From SURF-55 sp040755195 (lineage in GTDB: Bacteria; Bacillota; Desulfotomaculia; Desulfotomaculales; Ammonificaceae): a stretch of 64,000 bases of DNA. Shown one piece after another: positions 32,810 to 41,263 of the stretch. Positions within the stretch are counted from its first letter, which is position 1; each line of letters starts with the position of its first letter. The position numbers and the translations under genes are program-made. The stretch spans positions 1 through 64,000 of the forward strand of contig JBFMBL010000007.1 of NCBI GenBank assembly GCA_040755195.1. Direction: 5' to 3'. Below the pieces are notes generated by a model. It had not been told where the DNA came from. It searched no databases and saw nothing but the letters and a program-made list of their open reading frames with translations.

Positions 32810-33956
32810 GGTATGCTTCCTCGGTGGTGCCCGTTACAGCCAACCTCTGGATGGAACCAGCGCCAAAAAGTTTCGCCTGATGGCTGAGTTGGGGGAATTG
32901 TTCGTCATCGGGTTTTCGTGTGATAATAAACCGCGCCGCTTCACCGAGCACGTACGTTTTTATTTACTACCGCAACTGCCTTTACCCGTATTACGCTACA
33001 TATTGATGTTTTTCGCAGGTACCGCGATTGTTCTCTGGCTTATTCTTAGGCATAACGTCCGTATACTGGTAGCCCAGAGCCCTTACGAAGGATTTGCCGG
33101 AGCTATGGCTAAAAGGTTGGCCCGGCTTCTCGGGTTAAAAGTAATATTGATTGTGGAAAGCCATGGGAACTTCGAGGAAAGCCTTTTTTTACAGCGGAGG
33201 GTGTTGCTCCCCGCGCTATATCGTACCCTGATGCAATGGACAGCCCGTTATGCCCTGAAGCACTCGGACCTGCTCCGGACGGTCTCCAACTCTACGCGCG
33301 AGCAACTCCTGCGATGGGCACCCGGAAAGCCCAGTGTACAGTTTCCGGCCTGGACGGATATCGGTGTTTTTCTGAATGCGCCACCGGAGCCCACAACCAG
33401 CGACGTTCTTTTCGCGGGAGTATTGACTCCTCTCAAGGGAATTCACGTACTGATCGATGCTTTTACGAGAATAACCGAAAATCTCCCGGCAACGCAGCTT
33501 TGGATAGTCGGGCGGGATGAAAACAGGGAATACGCTATGGAGCTTCGTGAGAAAGTGGCAGCGTTTGGCCTGGCTGATAGAATACACTTCACCGGAGAGG
33601 TTGCGCAGCAGGAACTTGCCCGGTATATGGCGCGCTGCCGTGTTTTTGTCCTGCCTTCAAAGTCCGAAGCACTTGGGCGCGTCATACTTGAGGCGATGGC
33701 GGCAGGAAAACCGGTCATCGCCAGCGAAGTCGGCGGGATACCGGAGATGGTACAGGACGGCGTCACAGGGTTTCTGGTCCCTCCCGGCGATCCCGACGCC
33801 CTGGCCGACCGTCTCTACCGGCTCCTCAGCCACCCGGAGGAAGCGGAAGAAATGGGAAAGCGGGCGAAGGTGTTTGCAGAGAAGTTTTTTTCACCCGGCG
33901 CCTACCAGCAGGCATACCGCCAATTGTTCGAAAAAGCTGAATTAATACTGCAATAA
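32802..33956 (+). CDS. Glycosyltransferase family 4
   Basis: 384 residues, GTG start within the end of the previous gene. GT-B fold with an N-terminal hydrophobic helix (LRYILMFFAGTAIVLWLIL) suggesting membrane association, then DVLFAGVLTPLKGIHVLIDAF, PSKSEALGRVILEAMAAGKPV (donor-binding Glu pair) and SEVGGIPEMVQDGVTGFLV. Substrates unknown. Confidence 0.88.
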   Translation: MVKVCFLGGARYSQPLDGTSAKKFRLMAELGELFVIGFSCDNKPRRFTEHVRFYLLPQLPLPVLRYILMFFAGTAIVLWLILRHNVRILVAQSPYEGFAGAMAKRLARLLGLKVILIVESHGNFEESLFLQRRVLLPALYRTLMQWTARYALKHSDLLRTVSNSTREQLLRWAPGKPSVQFPAWTDIGVFLNAPPEPTTSDVLFAGVLTPLKGIHVLIDAFTRITENLPATQLWIVGRDENREYAMELREKVAAFGLADRIHFTGEVAQQELARYMARCRVFVLPSKSEALGRVILEAMAAGKPVIASEVGGIPEMVQDGVTGFLVPPGDPDALADRLYRLLSHPEEAEEMGKRAKVFAEKFFSPGAYQQAYRQLFEKAELILQ

Positions 33957-33973
33957 AGGAGCTGATCGAGCGA

Positions 33974-34002
33974 TAGACAGGATTCGCTCACGATGTTAGA
34001 AT
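33974..34002 (+). promoter_or_regulatory. Candidate promoter of the DUF2281/PIN module
   Basis: TAGACA, 17-nt spacer, TAGAAT, ~40 nt before the antitoxin start. Confidence 0.5.
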
Positions 34003-34042
34003 GAGCTTAGAACCGGGAGTAGTTTGAGGGAGGTAACCTAAA

Positions 34043-34234
34043 ATGTCACTCAAGGAAATAATTGAGCAACTACCCCCCGACCTCCAACAGGAGGTAAAGG
34101 ATTTCGCAGAGTTTTTGCTGGCAAAGCGGGCTAAAAAGCCATGCCGGTTACCTAAGTTCGATTGGGCAGGCGCCCTTAAGGATCTGCGAGAGTATTACTC
34201 GTCTGTGGAACTCCAGCACAAGATTCTCGAATGA
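34043..34234 (+). CDS. VapB-like antitoxin (DUF2281)
   Basis: 63 residues, ATG with GGGAGG upstream. IIEQLPPDLQQEVKDFAEFLLAKR is the DUF2281 helix pair, followed by a FDWAGALKDL toxin-binding-like tail. Overlaps the PIN gene by ATGA. The partner toxin is now broken, so this is an orphaned antitoxin. Confidence 0.82.
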   Translation: MSLKEIIEQLPPDLQQEVKDFAEFLLAKRAKKPCRLPKFDWAGALKDLREYYSSVELQHKILE

Positions 34235-34643
34235 AGAGGGGATTAGTGTACCTTCTTGATACGAATATCTTTTTAGAAATTCTGCTACAACAAGAACATA
34301 CAGCGGCGGCAAAGGCAATTTTTAAGACAATTCACCCATCGCGACTGTATATAAGCGATTTTTCGGTTCATTCGATCGGGGTGCTTCTCTTCAGGAGGAA
34401 CCAACACGAAGTCTACAATCGCTTTGTGGAAGATATGATTCTTAACTGTGGAACGGTCGTCCTTCGCCTTAATGCTTAAGACCTTCGGATTGTGACCACA
34501 GCTTCTCAACGATACCGGCTGGACTTTGATAATGCTTATCAATATGCTATAGCTGAAAGATATGGCTTAGCGATTGTGAGTTTCGTGCCGACTTTGACCG
34601 GACGGAGAAAGGACGTATAACACCTGATAAAATCAAGCTCTGA
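34231..34643 (+). pseudogene. VapC-like PIN-domain toxin, inactivated by a nonsense codon and a frameshift
   Basis: Starts with YLLDTNIFLEILL (first catalytic Asp) and runs 82 codons to an in-frame TAA at 34477-34479. The same frame then continues with DLRIVTTASQRYRLDFDNAYQYAIAERY, the PIN C-terminal half. At about 34584 one base appears lost: restoring an A gives SFDADFDRTEKGRITPDKIKL and a stop at 34641-34643, the normal PIN ending. So two independent lesions. Confidence 0.85.
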
Positions 34644-34672
34644 TGGAAGCCTCTCGTAAGGTGCAAAACCAG

Positions 34673-35749
34673 ATGCGCCTTCTGCTATTCAATCTTGCTA
34701 CCGACGTTGATGATCCGATTCTGGGTTTTACCACCCGTTGGATCGATGCACTGGCCAAACGGGTTGAATCTATTGACGTCATTACGATGCGGGCAGGCCG
34801 AATAGAGGTACCGGACAATGTAAAGGTATATTCAGTGGGCAAGGAAAAGGGCTACAGCGAACCGCGCCGGGTGCTTGAATTCTACCGGCATTTGTCCCGT
34901 ATTCTCAAGAAAAATCGTATTGACGTATGTTTCTCGCACATGATTCCTGAGTTCAGTATCCTCGCCGCGCCGGTATTAAAGGCAAAGCGCATACCCATTG
35001 TTACCTGGTACGCTCACCCGACGGCAAATCGCAGATTGAGAATTGCCCACTACCTGTCTGATCAAATGGTCGCAAGCTTGGCATCGGCTTATCCTTACAA
35101 ACAAGACAAGCTGACGGTCGTAGGCCAGGGAATAGATACGGACCTTTTTTCTCCAGACGGAACGTTCCCGGAACAGCCCCCAATTGTTCTGTGCGCGGGG
35201 CGTCTTTCACCGGCTAAGGACCACCCGACCTTGCTTAAGGCGGCAGCATTGCTCAACGGGAACCTCGAAAGCGCCTTCCGCATTGTCATCATCGGCGCGC
35301 CTGCAGGACCGCAGGGTGAAACGTACGCACGGTCGCTTCAAGACCAGGTAGAGGAACTCGGCCTTAAGAAAATCACCAGCTTCGAACCGGCGGTTCCGAC
35401 TGCAGCACTCCCGGTCTGGTACCGGCGCTGCACGGTACACGTAAACCTGACTCCAACAGGCTTTGGGGACAAAGTTGCTTGGGAAGCAATGAGCTGTGGC
35501 AGGCCGTGTTTAGTGGCCAACGAAGGGTTTAAGCAAACCCTGGGAGAACTGGTGAACCGTCTTCTGTTTCGTTACGGGGACGAGGAAGACCTGGCAGCCA
35601 AGCTGCGGGTGTTCTTGTCACTTCCACCGGCTGAACTCGAACAGATGGGAGCTTATTTACGAAAAAATGTTATTGAATACCACAGTTTAGACGGCCTGTC
35701 CGGCCGTTTGGTAAACTTATTCAAAGAGTTATGTTTATCCATTAGATAG
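34673..35749 (+). CDS. Glycosyltransferase family 4
   Basis: About 358 residues from ATG 34673 (AAGGTG 9 nt upstream; ATG 34643 is an alternative with no site). GT-B protein: MRLLLFNLATDVDDPILGF, IVLCAGRLSPAKDHPTLLKAA, and a divergent donor motif region NLTPTGFGDKVAWEAMSCGRP. PTANRRLRIAHYLSDQMVA is a typical acceptor-domain stretch. Substrates unknown. Confidence 0.86.
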   Translation: MRLLLFNLATDVDDPILGFTTRWIDALAKRVESIDVITMRAGRIEVPDNVKVYSVGKEKGYSEPRRVLEFYRHLSRILKKNRIDVCFSHMIPEFSILAAPVLKAKRIPIVTWYAHPTANRRLRIAHYLSDQMVASLASAYPYKQDKLTVVGQGIDTDLFSPDGTFPEQPPIVLCAGRLSPAKDHPTLLKAAALLNGNLESAFRIVIIGAPAGPQGETYARSLQDQVEELGLKKITSFEPAVPTAALPVWYRRCTVHVNLTPTGFGDKVAWEAMSCGRPCLVANEGFKQTLGELVNRLLFRYGDEEDLAAKLRVFLSLPPAELEQMGAYLRKNVIEYHSLDGLSGRLVNLFKELCLSIR

Positions 35750-35813
35750 CAAGATGCGGATACATAGTATGAATATGTAGTAAATCCGTGCCTTAGCAGT
35801 CAAAAAATTAGAT

Positions 35814-35842
35814 TTGGTCGAACCTTGTATTCGTTGTATACT
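35814..35842 (+). promoter_or_regulatory. Candidate promoter of gmd
   Basis: TTGGTC, 17-nt spacer, TATACT in the 150-nt AT-rich spacer, 60 nt before the gmd start. Confidence 0.5.
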
Positions 35843-35901
35843 TTAATTGTTGCTTATCGTTACTTGTTTGCTTTAAGAGTATGTGTATCGGGGTGTTTTT
35901 A

Positions 35902-36987
35902 ATGAAGCGCGCTTTAATTACCGGCATTACCGGGCAGGACGGCTCTTATCTTACTGAGCTTTTGCTCTCCAAGGGTTATGAGGTGCACGGCCTCATCCGG
36001 CGGGCAAGCACATTTAATACGGACCGCCTCGACCATCTTTACCGGGATCCCCACGAGCAGGATGCGAGTCTTTTCCTGCATTACGGTGATCTCGTGAACT
36101 CGGAGCAGCTCACCAACCTGATTTACAACCTGAAACCGGACGAGATATATCACCTTGGCGCACAGAGCCACGTCAGAGTCAGCTTCGACATACCCGAATA
36201 CACGGGTGACATTACCGGCCTCGGCACCACGAGGCTCCTGGAAGCCATCCGGCGGAGCGGGATAAAAACAAGGTTCTACCAGGCGTCGAGTTCCGAGATG
36301 TTCGGAGGCGCGCCTGCGCCGCAAAACGAGTCAACCCCGTTTCATCCCCGCAGCCCGTATGCGGCCGCGAAGGTTTACTCCTACTGGATGGTTGCCAACT
36401 ACCGACAGGGATACGGCCTGTGGGCGTGCAACGGGATTCTCTTCAACCATGAGAGCCCCCGGCGCGGAGAAACCTTCGTAACCCGGAAAATAACAAGGGC
36501 GCTGGCCAATATCATTGCCGGCAGGCAGCAAAAACTTTTCCTCGGGAATCTCGATGCCCGGCGTGACTGGGGCTACGCGCCTGAGTATGTAGAAGCGATG
36601 TGGTTGATACTCCAGCAGGACGAGCCGGACGATTACGTTATCGGCACCGGGGAGTCGCATTCGGTAAGAGAGTTCCTGGAAGAAGCATTTTCTTACGCCG
36701 GCATTGACTGGCGTCAGCACGTTGAAACCGACCCCCGTTACTTCCGGCCGACAGAGGTGGAATTTCTTCTCGCCGACGCCTCAAAAGCCCGAGGAGAACT
36801 GGGCTGGAGCCCCAAAGTCCGGTTTAAGGAGCTTGTCAGGATAATGGTCGACGCGGATATGGAAGCGGCCGGGCTCACGCCGCCCGGTGAAGGGAAGCGC
36901 ATTCTTCAAGAAAAATTCTCGGGCTGGCACCAGTGGGAGACAGGCGTGAAGGCAGTGTATGAGAACGTGAGGCGTGGAATGGAATAG
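35902..36987 (+). CDS. gmd: GDP-mannose 4,6-dehydratase
   Basis: 361 residues from ATG 35902. Produces GDP-4-keto-6-deoxymannose, precursor of GDP-fucose and GDP-perosamine. Hallmarks: ALITGITGQDGSYLTELLL, NTDRLDHLY, SHVRVSFDIPEYT, QASSSEMFGGAPAPQ, catalytic YAAAK, GILFNHESPRRGETFVTRKI, NLDARRDWGYAPEYVEAMW and YFRPTEVEFLLADASKA. The ketone product can feed Fcl (37635) and the perosamine-type aminotransferase (52494). Confidence 0.95.
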   Translation: MKRALITGITGQDGSYLTELLLSKGYEVHGLIRRASTFNTDRLDHLYRDPHEQDASLFLHYGDLVNSEQLTNLIYNLKPDEIYHLGAQSHVRVSFDIPEYTGDITGLGTTRLLEAIRRSGIKTRFYQASSSEMFGGAPAPQNESTPFHPRSPYAAAKVYSYWMVANYRQGYGLWACNGILFNHESPRRGETFVTRKITRALANIIAGRQQKLFLGNLDARRDWGYAPEYVEAMWLILQQDEPDDYVIGTGESHSVREFLEEAFSYAGIDWRQHVETDPRYFRPTEVEFLLADASKARGELGWSPKVRFKELVRIMVDADMEAAGLTPPGEGKRILQEKFSGWHQWETGVKAVYENVRRGME

Positions 36988-37002
36988 CAATAGTTAAGTA
37001 GT

Positions 37003-37034
37003 GTAGTTTAGTAGTTTTGTAGTAGAGTGGGTAA
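37003..37034. repeat. Octanucleotide repeats upstream of the four-helix-bundle gene
   Basis: In-phase units GTAGTTTA, GTAGTTTT, GTAGTAGA, GTGGGTAA. Same family as the array at 37512-37568 on the other side of the gene. Confidence 0.65.
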
Positions 37035-37052
37035 GAAGTAAGGTCCTGTACG

Positions 37053-37460
37053 GTGGTCAATAAAGGCCAGCAACGAGTTGGACCTATATCGACTTTTGAA
37101 GATCTCGAAGTCTGGCAAAAGGGAAGAGAGTTGAGAAAAGACTTTTCGCAGCTAGTCAAGAGACTTCCCTCAAGCGAGAGGTTCCGACTTGCAGATCAGA
37201 TTTTGCGGGCTTCACGGTCGGTTACTGCCAACATAGCCGAAGGATACGGGAGGTTTCACTATCAGGAGAATATCCAGTTCTGCCGACAAGCGAGAGGCTC
37301 CTTGTTTGAATTGTTGGACCACCTTACAGTGGTCCATGATGAAGGATACATCAATGAGGAGAAATTTAAAGGGTTTAGGAAGCAGGTCTTTGAAATTATT
37401 CGCATGCTGAACGGGTATATCAAATACCTCAGGCAAAGGAAGGATGACGATGCTCATTAA
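37053..37460 (+). CDS. Four-helix-bundle protein (S23 / 23S rRNA intervening-sequence family)
   Basis: 135 residues, GTG start with AAGG 9 nt upstream. FEDLEVWQKGRELRKDF, SVTANIAEGYGR and YQENIQFCRQARGSLFEL are signatures of the S23/IVP family. Some members are encoded within 23S rRNA intervening sequences and relatives occur as accessory (Avd) proteins of diversity-generating retroelements; neither context is present here. Function unknown. It is flanked on both sides by octad repeats, looking like an inserted cassette between gmd and fcl. Confidence 0.85.
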   Translation: MVNKGQQRVGPISTFEDLEVWQKGRELRKDFSQLVKRLPSSERFRLADQILRASRSVTANIAEGYGRFHYQENIQFCRQARGSLFELLDHLTVVHDEGYINEEKFKGFRKQVFEIIRMLNGYIKYLRQRKDDDAH

Positions 37461-37465
37461 AGGTA

Positions 37466-37610
37466 TTCCCGTACTTAACAACTCGACCACTCAACTCTTT
37501 ACTGACTTGCAGTAGTGGAGTAGTTTAGTAGTTGAGTAGTTAGAGTGGTTTAGTGGTTTAGTAGTTGGTATTTCCTTACTTAACGACTTGACCACTCAAC
37601 TTTGTACTTA
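37466..37610. repeat. Octanucleotide array flanked by ~40-bp direct repeats
   Basis: Core 37512-37568 of seven octads (GTAGTGGA, GTAGTTTA, GTAGTTGA, GTAGTTAG+A, GTGGTTTA, GTGGTTTA, GTAGTTGG). It is bracketed by two similar ~40-bp sequences, around 37466-37507 and 37568-37609, sharing GACCACTCAACT and TACTTAAC blocks. Confidence 0.75.
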
Positions 37611-37634
37611 CTACCGTAACGGGTGGAATGAAAT

Positions 37635-38585
37635 ATGAGTTTCTGGAACGGCAAAACGGTCGTGGTAACAGGTGGGGCCGGGTTCCTCGGCTCTTTTGTG
37701 GTGGACAAACTGCGCGTGCGCGGCTGCCATAACGTGGCCGTACCCCGAAGCCGGGATTATGACCTCACCCAGTTGGAAGCCAGCAAAAGGCTGTTGCGCG
37801 ACACCCGCCCGGATATCGTCATCCACCTTGCCGCGCGGGTGGGCGGTATAGGCGCAAATCGCGTCCACCCCGCCGAATTCTTTTACGACAACCTTATGAT
37901 GGGCGTTCAGTTGCTGCACGAATCGTGGAAGGCGGGTATTGATAAGTTCGTGGCCGTCGGTACGGTGTGCGCCTATCCAAAATTCACGCCCGTGCCGTTC
38001 AGGGAAGAAAATTTCTGGGACGGCTACCCGGAGGAAACGAACGCTCCTTACGGCCTGGCAAAAAAAATGCTGCTGGTGCAGGCTCAGGCCTACCGTCAGC
38101 AGTACGGCTTTAACGCCGTCTACCTTCTTCCGGTTAACCTTTACGGCCCGCGGGACAACTTCGACCTTGAGACCTCGCACGTTATTCCGGCGCTCATCCG
38201 CAAGTGCGTGGAGGCCAAGGAACGGAACCATAAACACATCGAAGTCTGGGGGACAGGTCAGCCGACGCGCGAATTTCTGTATGTAGAAGACGCCGCCGAA
38301 GGAATCCTGCTGGCAGCCGAGCATTACAACGGAAGCGAACCTGTAAACCTCGGCTCCGGCGAAGAAATCAGCATAAAGGACCTTGCCCGATTGATCGCCG
38401 ACCTCGTGGGTTTTAAGGGCGGCATTAAGTGGGATACCAGCAAACCTGACGGACAGCCGCGCCGGCGCCTGGATACGCTAAAGGCGCAGGAATACTTTGG
38501 TTTTAAAGCAAAAACCACTTTTAACGAAGGTTTACCTCAAACAATCGATTGGTATTTGGCACAGCGAACCGCAACAGAGCGCTAA
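37635..38585 (+). CDS. fcl: GDP-L-fucose synthase (GDP-4-keto-6-deoxymannose epimerase/reductase)
   Basis: 316 residues. Two-step epimerase/NADPH reductase making GDP-L-fucose from the Gmd product. GGAGFLGSFVV nucleotide motif, VIHLAARVGGIGANRVHPAEFF, catalytic APYGLAKKMLL, NLYGPRDNFDLETSHVIPAL and GTGQPTREFLYVEDAAEG are family-typical. Separated from gmd only by the four-helix-bundle cassette. Confidence 0.94.
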   Translation: MSFWNGKTVVVTGGAGFLGSFVVDKLRVRGCHNVAVPRSRDYDLTQLEASKRLLRDTRPDIVIHLAARVGGIGANRVHPAEFFYDNLMMGVQLLHESWKAGIDKFVAVGTVCAYPKFTPVPFREENFWDGYPEETNAPYGLAKKMLLVQAQAYRQQYGFNAVYLLPVNLYGPRDNFDLETSHVIPALIRKCVEAKERNHKHIEVWGTGQPTREFLYVEDAAEGILLAAEHYNGSEPVNLGSGEEISIKDLARLIADLVGFKGGIKWDTSKPDGQPRRRLDTLKAQEYFGFKAKTTFNEGLPQTIDWYLAQRTATER

Positions 38586-38605
38586 GGACAAGGAAGAGAA
38601 TACGA

Positions 38606-39436
38606 TTGGACGCTACAGAACCCAAAACTGTTGTTATAAAACCGTCCCGCGGTTGGCTGGCGCTGAACTTGCGCGAGTTGTGGGAATACCGCGAACTTCT
38701 TTATTTTTTTGTTTGGCGGGATATCAAGGTGCGTTATAAACAAACCGTGCTGGGGGCTGCCTGGGCGATCATTCAACCGTTTTTTACCATGGTCGTCTTC
38801 AGCCTTTTCTTTGGAAAGCTGGCGCGTTTGCCCTCTGACGGTCTTCCCTACCCTATTTTTTATTACAGCGCCCTGCTTCCCTGGATGTATTTTGCGGGCG
38901 CGCTAACAAGCGCCACAAATACGGTGGTTGAACACCAACGGGTAATCACTAAAGTATATTTTCCAAGGTTAATTTTACCGATTACGTCGGTACTTCCGGG
39001 TCTTGTAGACTTTGGTATCGCCTTTACTATATTGATCGGCATGATGTTCTACTACCACATCGCCCTTACGGCAGCAATTTTCGCGGTATTACCTTTTCTT
39101 CTGTTAGCGGTAGCTACCGCGCTGGGTGTCGGACTCTGGCTAACGTCAATGAACACAATCTATCGGGATGTACGATACATCGTGCCGTTCCTGATCCAGT
39201 TCTGGATGTTCGCCTCGCCGGTGGCGTACTCAAGCAGCCTTATCCCGGATAAGTGGCGTGCGCTGTACGGGCTCAACCCGATGGCCGGAGTGATCGAGGG
39301 ATTCCGCTGGGCAGTACTCGGCCAGGGACACCCCCCGGCCCTACTCGGCGTTTCTATCGTGGTTGTATTATTCATACTGGCAGGCGGATTCTTTTACTTT
39401 CGCAAGATGGAAGGAACACTGGCAGACGTAGTGTAA
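38606..39436 (+). CDS. wzm: Polysaccharide ABC exporter, permease (Wzm-like)
   Basis: 276 residues from TTG 38606, 7-9 nt after GGAAGAG (frame open to 38549). ABC-2 type permease with about six membrane segments; WRDIKVRYKQTVLGAAWAIIQP is the conserved cytosolic entrance of Wzm/RfbA/TagG permeases. Exports a lipid-linked or nascent polysaccharide together with the Wzt ATPase at 41264, from which it is split by the sulfurylase-like gene. Confidence 0.92.
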   Translation: MDATEPKTVVIKPSRGWLALNLRELWEYRELLYFFVWRDIKVRYKQTVLGAAWAIIQPFFTMVVFSLFFGKLARLPSDGLPYPIFYYSALLPWMYFAGALTSATNTVVEHQRVITKVYFPRLILPITSVLPGLVDFGIAFTILIGMMFYYHIALTAAIFAVLPFLLLAVATALGVGLWLTSMNTIYRDVRYIVPFLIQFWMFASPVAYSSSLIPDKWRALYGLNPMAGVIEGFRWAVLGQGHPPALLGVSIVVVLFILAGGFFYFRKMEGTLADVV

Positions 39437-39483
39437 ATAGGGGCAAGTCGCAATTTCTATTGCTTTAAGGAAAAGAGGAGACT

Positions 39484-41250
39484 ATGGGAAAGGATACCAA
39501 ACAACCGTCAGTCATTACCCCTTACGGTGGCAAGTTGGTCAACCTCGTCGTTGACGACAATAAACGTGACAGGCTTTTGGAAAAAGCGAAGCAGATTCCC
39601 TCGCTGCAGCTTTCATTACAGTCAATTTCCGATATTGAGTTGCTCGCAACGGGTGCTTTATCTCCGTTAGATCGTTTTATGGGCGGAAATGATTATATCC
39701 GCGTCCTTGATGAAATGCGCCTGACAAATGGAATGTTGTTCCCTGTCCCGATTGTTCTGGCAACTGAAAACAATGTTTTCGATATCGGAGATGAAATTAC
39801 TCTTCGCAATGACAAGAATGAAATAGTCGGGGTTATGAAAATAGAAGAAAAATTTGAAAGAGACCCCGTCTATGAGGTTTCGCGCGTATTCGGGATAACC
39901 GACACATACCACCCGTTGGTGGCAGACGCGACATCCTGGGGTCAATTCTGTCTTTCAGGTCCCCTCGCAATTCTCAATCTGGTACATCATTACAATTTTA
40001 AAGAGTTTCGTTACTCTCCGCTTGAAATACGAAAATGGCTGAACCGCCAAGGGTATTCGAACGCTGTGGCTTTCGAAACCAGCGGTTTTATTTCCCGGAT
40101 TGAAGAAGAATTAACCCGGAAAATGATCGAAAAAGTAGGCGGCGCTCTGATTATCCAGGCGGTGTTTGACCCGTCCCAACGTGAGGACTTGGACGCCTAC
40201 ATCCGCAATAGAACTTACGAGGCCTTGATGGAAAAATACTACGACCGGCGGCGTACGATTTTGAACCTTGTCCCCCTGGGCAGGAAAACAATATCGGTCC
40301 AAAATATTTTGTGGCGGGCAATCATCCACCGCAATTATGGAGCATACTACTTCGTTTTGGGACCGGAATTTCATACCTTAACAGCAGACTTGGATCCCAA
40401 AGACGAAGCTTCTTTCGGGACGCATAAAGCACGGGAACTCCTTAAGGATCTCAGCCCCGAAATCGGTGTGAAAATAATGGGATTCAACGAAATGTGCTGC
40501 CTTTTAGGAGAAGATCAAAGTAAAGATCTCCGCCGCATATATCACATGTTTTCAACTCCCGCAGGCCGGTTTAAAAGCGACCATTACTCGGAAGCAACGG
40601 TTTTACCCAAGCGATTGCTACATCCCGAGGTTGCGGCCATCTTATCCGAGGCATATCCACCGCGCCACCGGCAGGGTTTTTGTATTTGGCTTACCGGGCT
40701 GCCTTGCGCCGGAAAATCTACAATTGCAGAAATTGTCACCGAGATGTTGCACGAGTATGGCAAAAGAGTAACCCTCCTGGACGGCGATGTCGTTCGAACG
40801 CATCTATCCAAAGGGCTTGGATTTGCAAAACAGGATCGTGACACGAACGTCCTTCGCATCGGATTCGTAGCGTCTGAAATTGTCCGGCATAATGGGACAG
40901 TGGTCTGCGCGGCTGTGAGCCCCTATCGGGCCACACGTAATCAGGTGCGCAACATGGTGGGTGAAGACCGCTTTATTGAAGTGTTTGTCAACACTCCAAT
41001 TGAAGTTTGCGAACAACGTGATTCAAAAGGGTTGTACGCTAAAGCAAGGCTGGGGCAGATAAAAAGGCTGACCGGTATAGATGATCCTTACGAAGCTTCT
41101 GTAGCTCCGGAAATGATCCTGACCACAACAGACTGTTCTCCGGAAGACAACGCTTTAAAAGTTATCAATTTCTTAGTCGAGAAAGGCTTTTTACTGCCTA
41201 AATCAAAGTCTGCAAAAAAAGAACTGCTTGATTACAGCGCTTACAAATAA
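39484..41250 (+). CDS. ATP sulfurylase-like (degenerate) / APS kinase fusion
   Basis: 588 residues. Residues ~1-385 follow the ATP sulfurylase fold (GALSPLDRFMGGNDY), but the catalytic QTRNPxHxxH motif reads FETSGFISRIEEEL (197-210; both His replaced by Ser204 and Glu207) and GRDHAG reads GPEFHT (293-298), so sulfate adenylylation is unlikely. Residues ~395-570 are an APS kinase with P-loop GLPCAGKST (405-413), LDGDVVRTHLSKGLGF and RDTNVLRIGFVASEIVRHNG intact, making PAPS from APS. ATG start with AAGAGG upstream. In this locus PAPS could serve glycan sulfation, but no sulfotransferase is recognised in the window. Confidence 0.88.
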   Translation: MGKDTKQPSVITPYGGKLVNLVVDDNKRDRLLEKAKQIPSLQLSLQSISDIELLATGALSPLDRFMGGNDYIRVLDEMRLTNGMLFPVPIVLATENNVFDIGDEITLRNDKNEIVGVMKIEEKFERDPVYEVSRVFGITDTYHPLVADATSWGQFCLSGPLAILNLVHHYNFKEFRYSPLEIRKWLNRQGYSNAVAFETSGFISRIEEELTRKMIEKVGGALIIQAVFDPSQREDLDAYIRNRTYEALMEKYYDRRRTILNLVPLGRKTISVQNILWRAIIHRNYGAYYFVLGPEFHTLTADLDPKDEASFGTHKARELLKDLSPEIGVKIMGFNEMCCLLGEDQSKDLRRIYHMFSTPAGRFKSDHYSEATVLPKRLLHPEVAAILSEAYPPRHRQGFCIWLTGLPCAGKSTIAEIVTEMLHEYGKRVTLLDGDVVRTHLSKGLGFAKQDRDTNVLRIGFVASEIVRHNGTVVCAAVSPYRATRNQVRNMVGEDRFIEVFVNTPIEVCEQRDSKGLYAKARLGQIKRLTGIDDPYEASVAPEMILTTTDCSPEDNALKVINFLVEKGFLLPKSKSAKKELLDYSAYK

Positions 41251-41263
41251 AGGTGGACCCGGG

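Noticed and set aside
37003..37610. Diversity-generating retroelement suggested by a four-helix-bundle gene near repeats
   Set aside because: No reverse transcriptase and no template/variable repeat pair; the flanking repeats are 8-bp tandem units.
37611..38324. 237-codon minus-strand frame opposite fcl
   Set aside because: Shadow of the fcl coding frame; sequence is low in hydrophobic periodicity and resembles no protein family.
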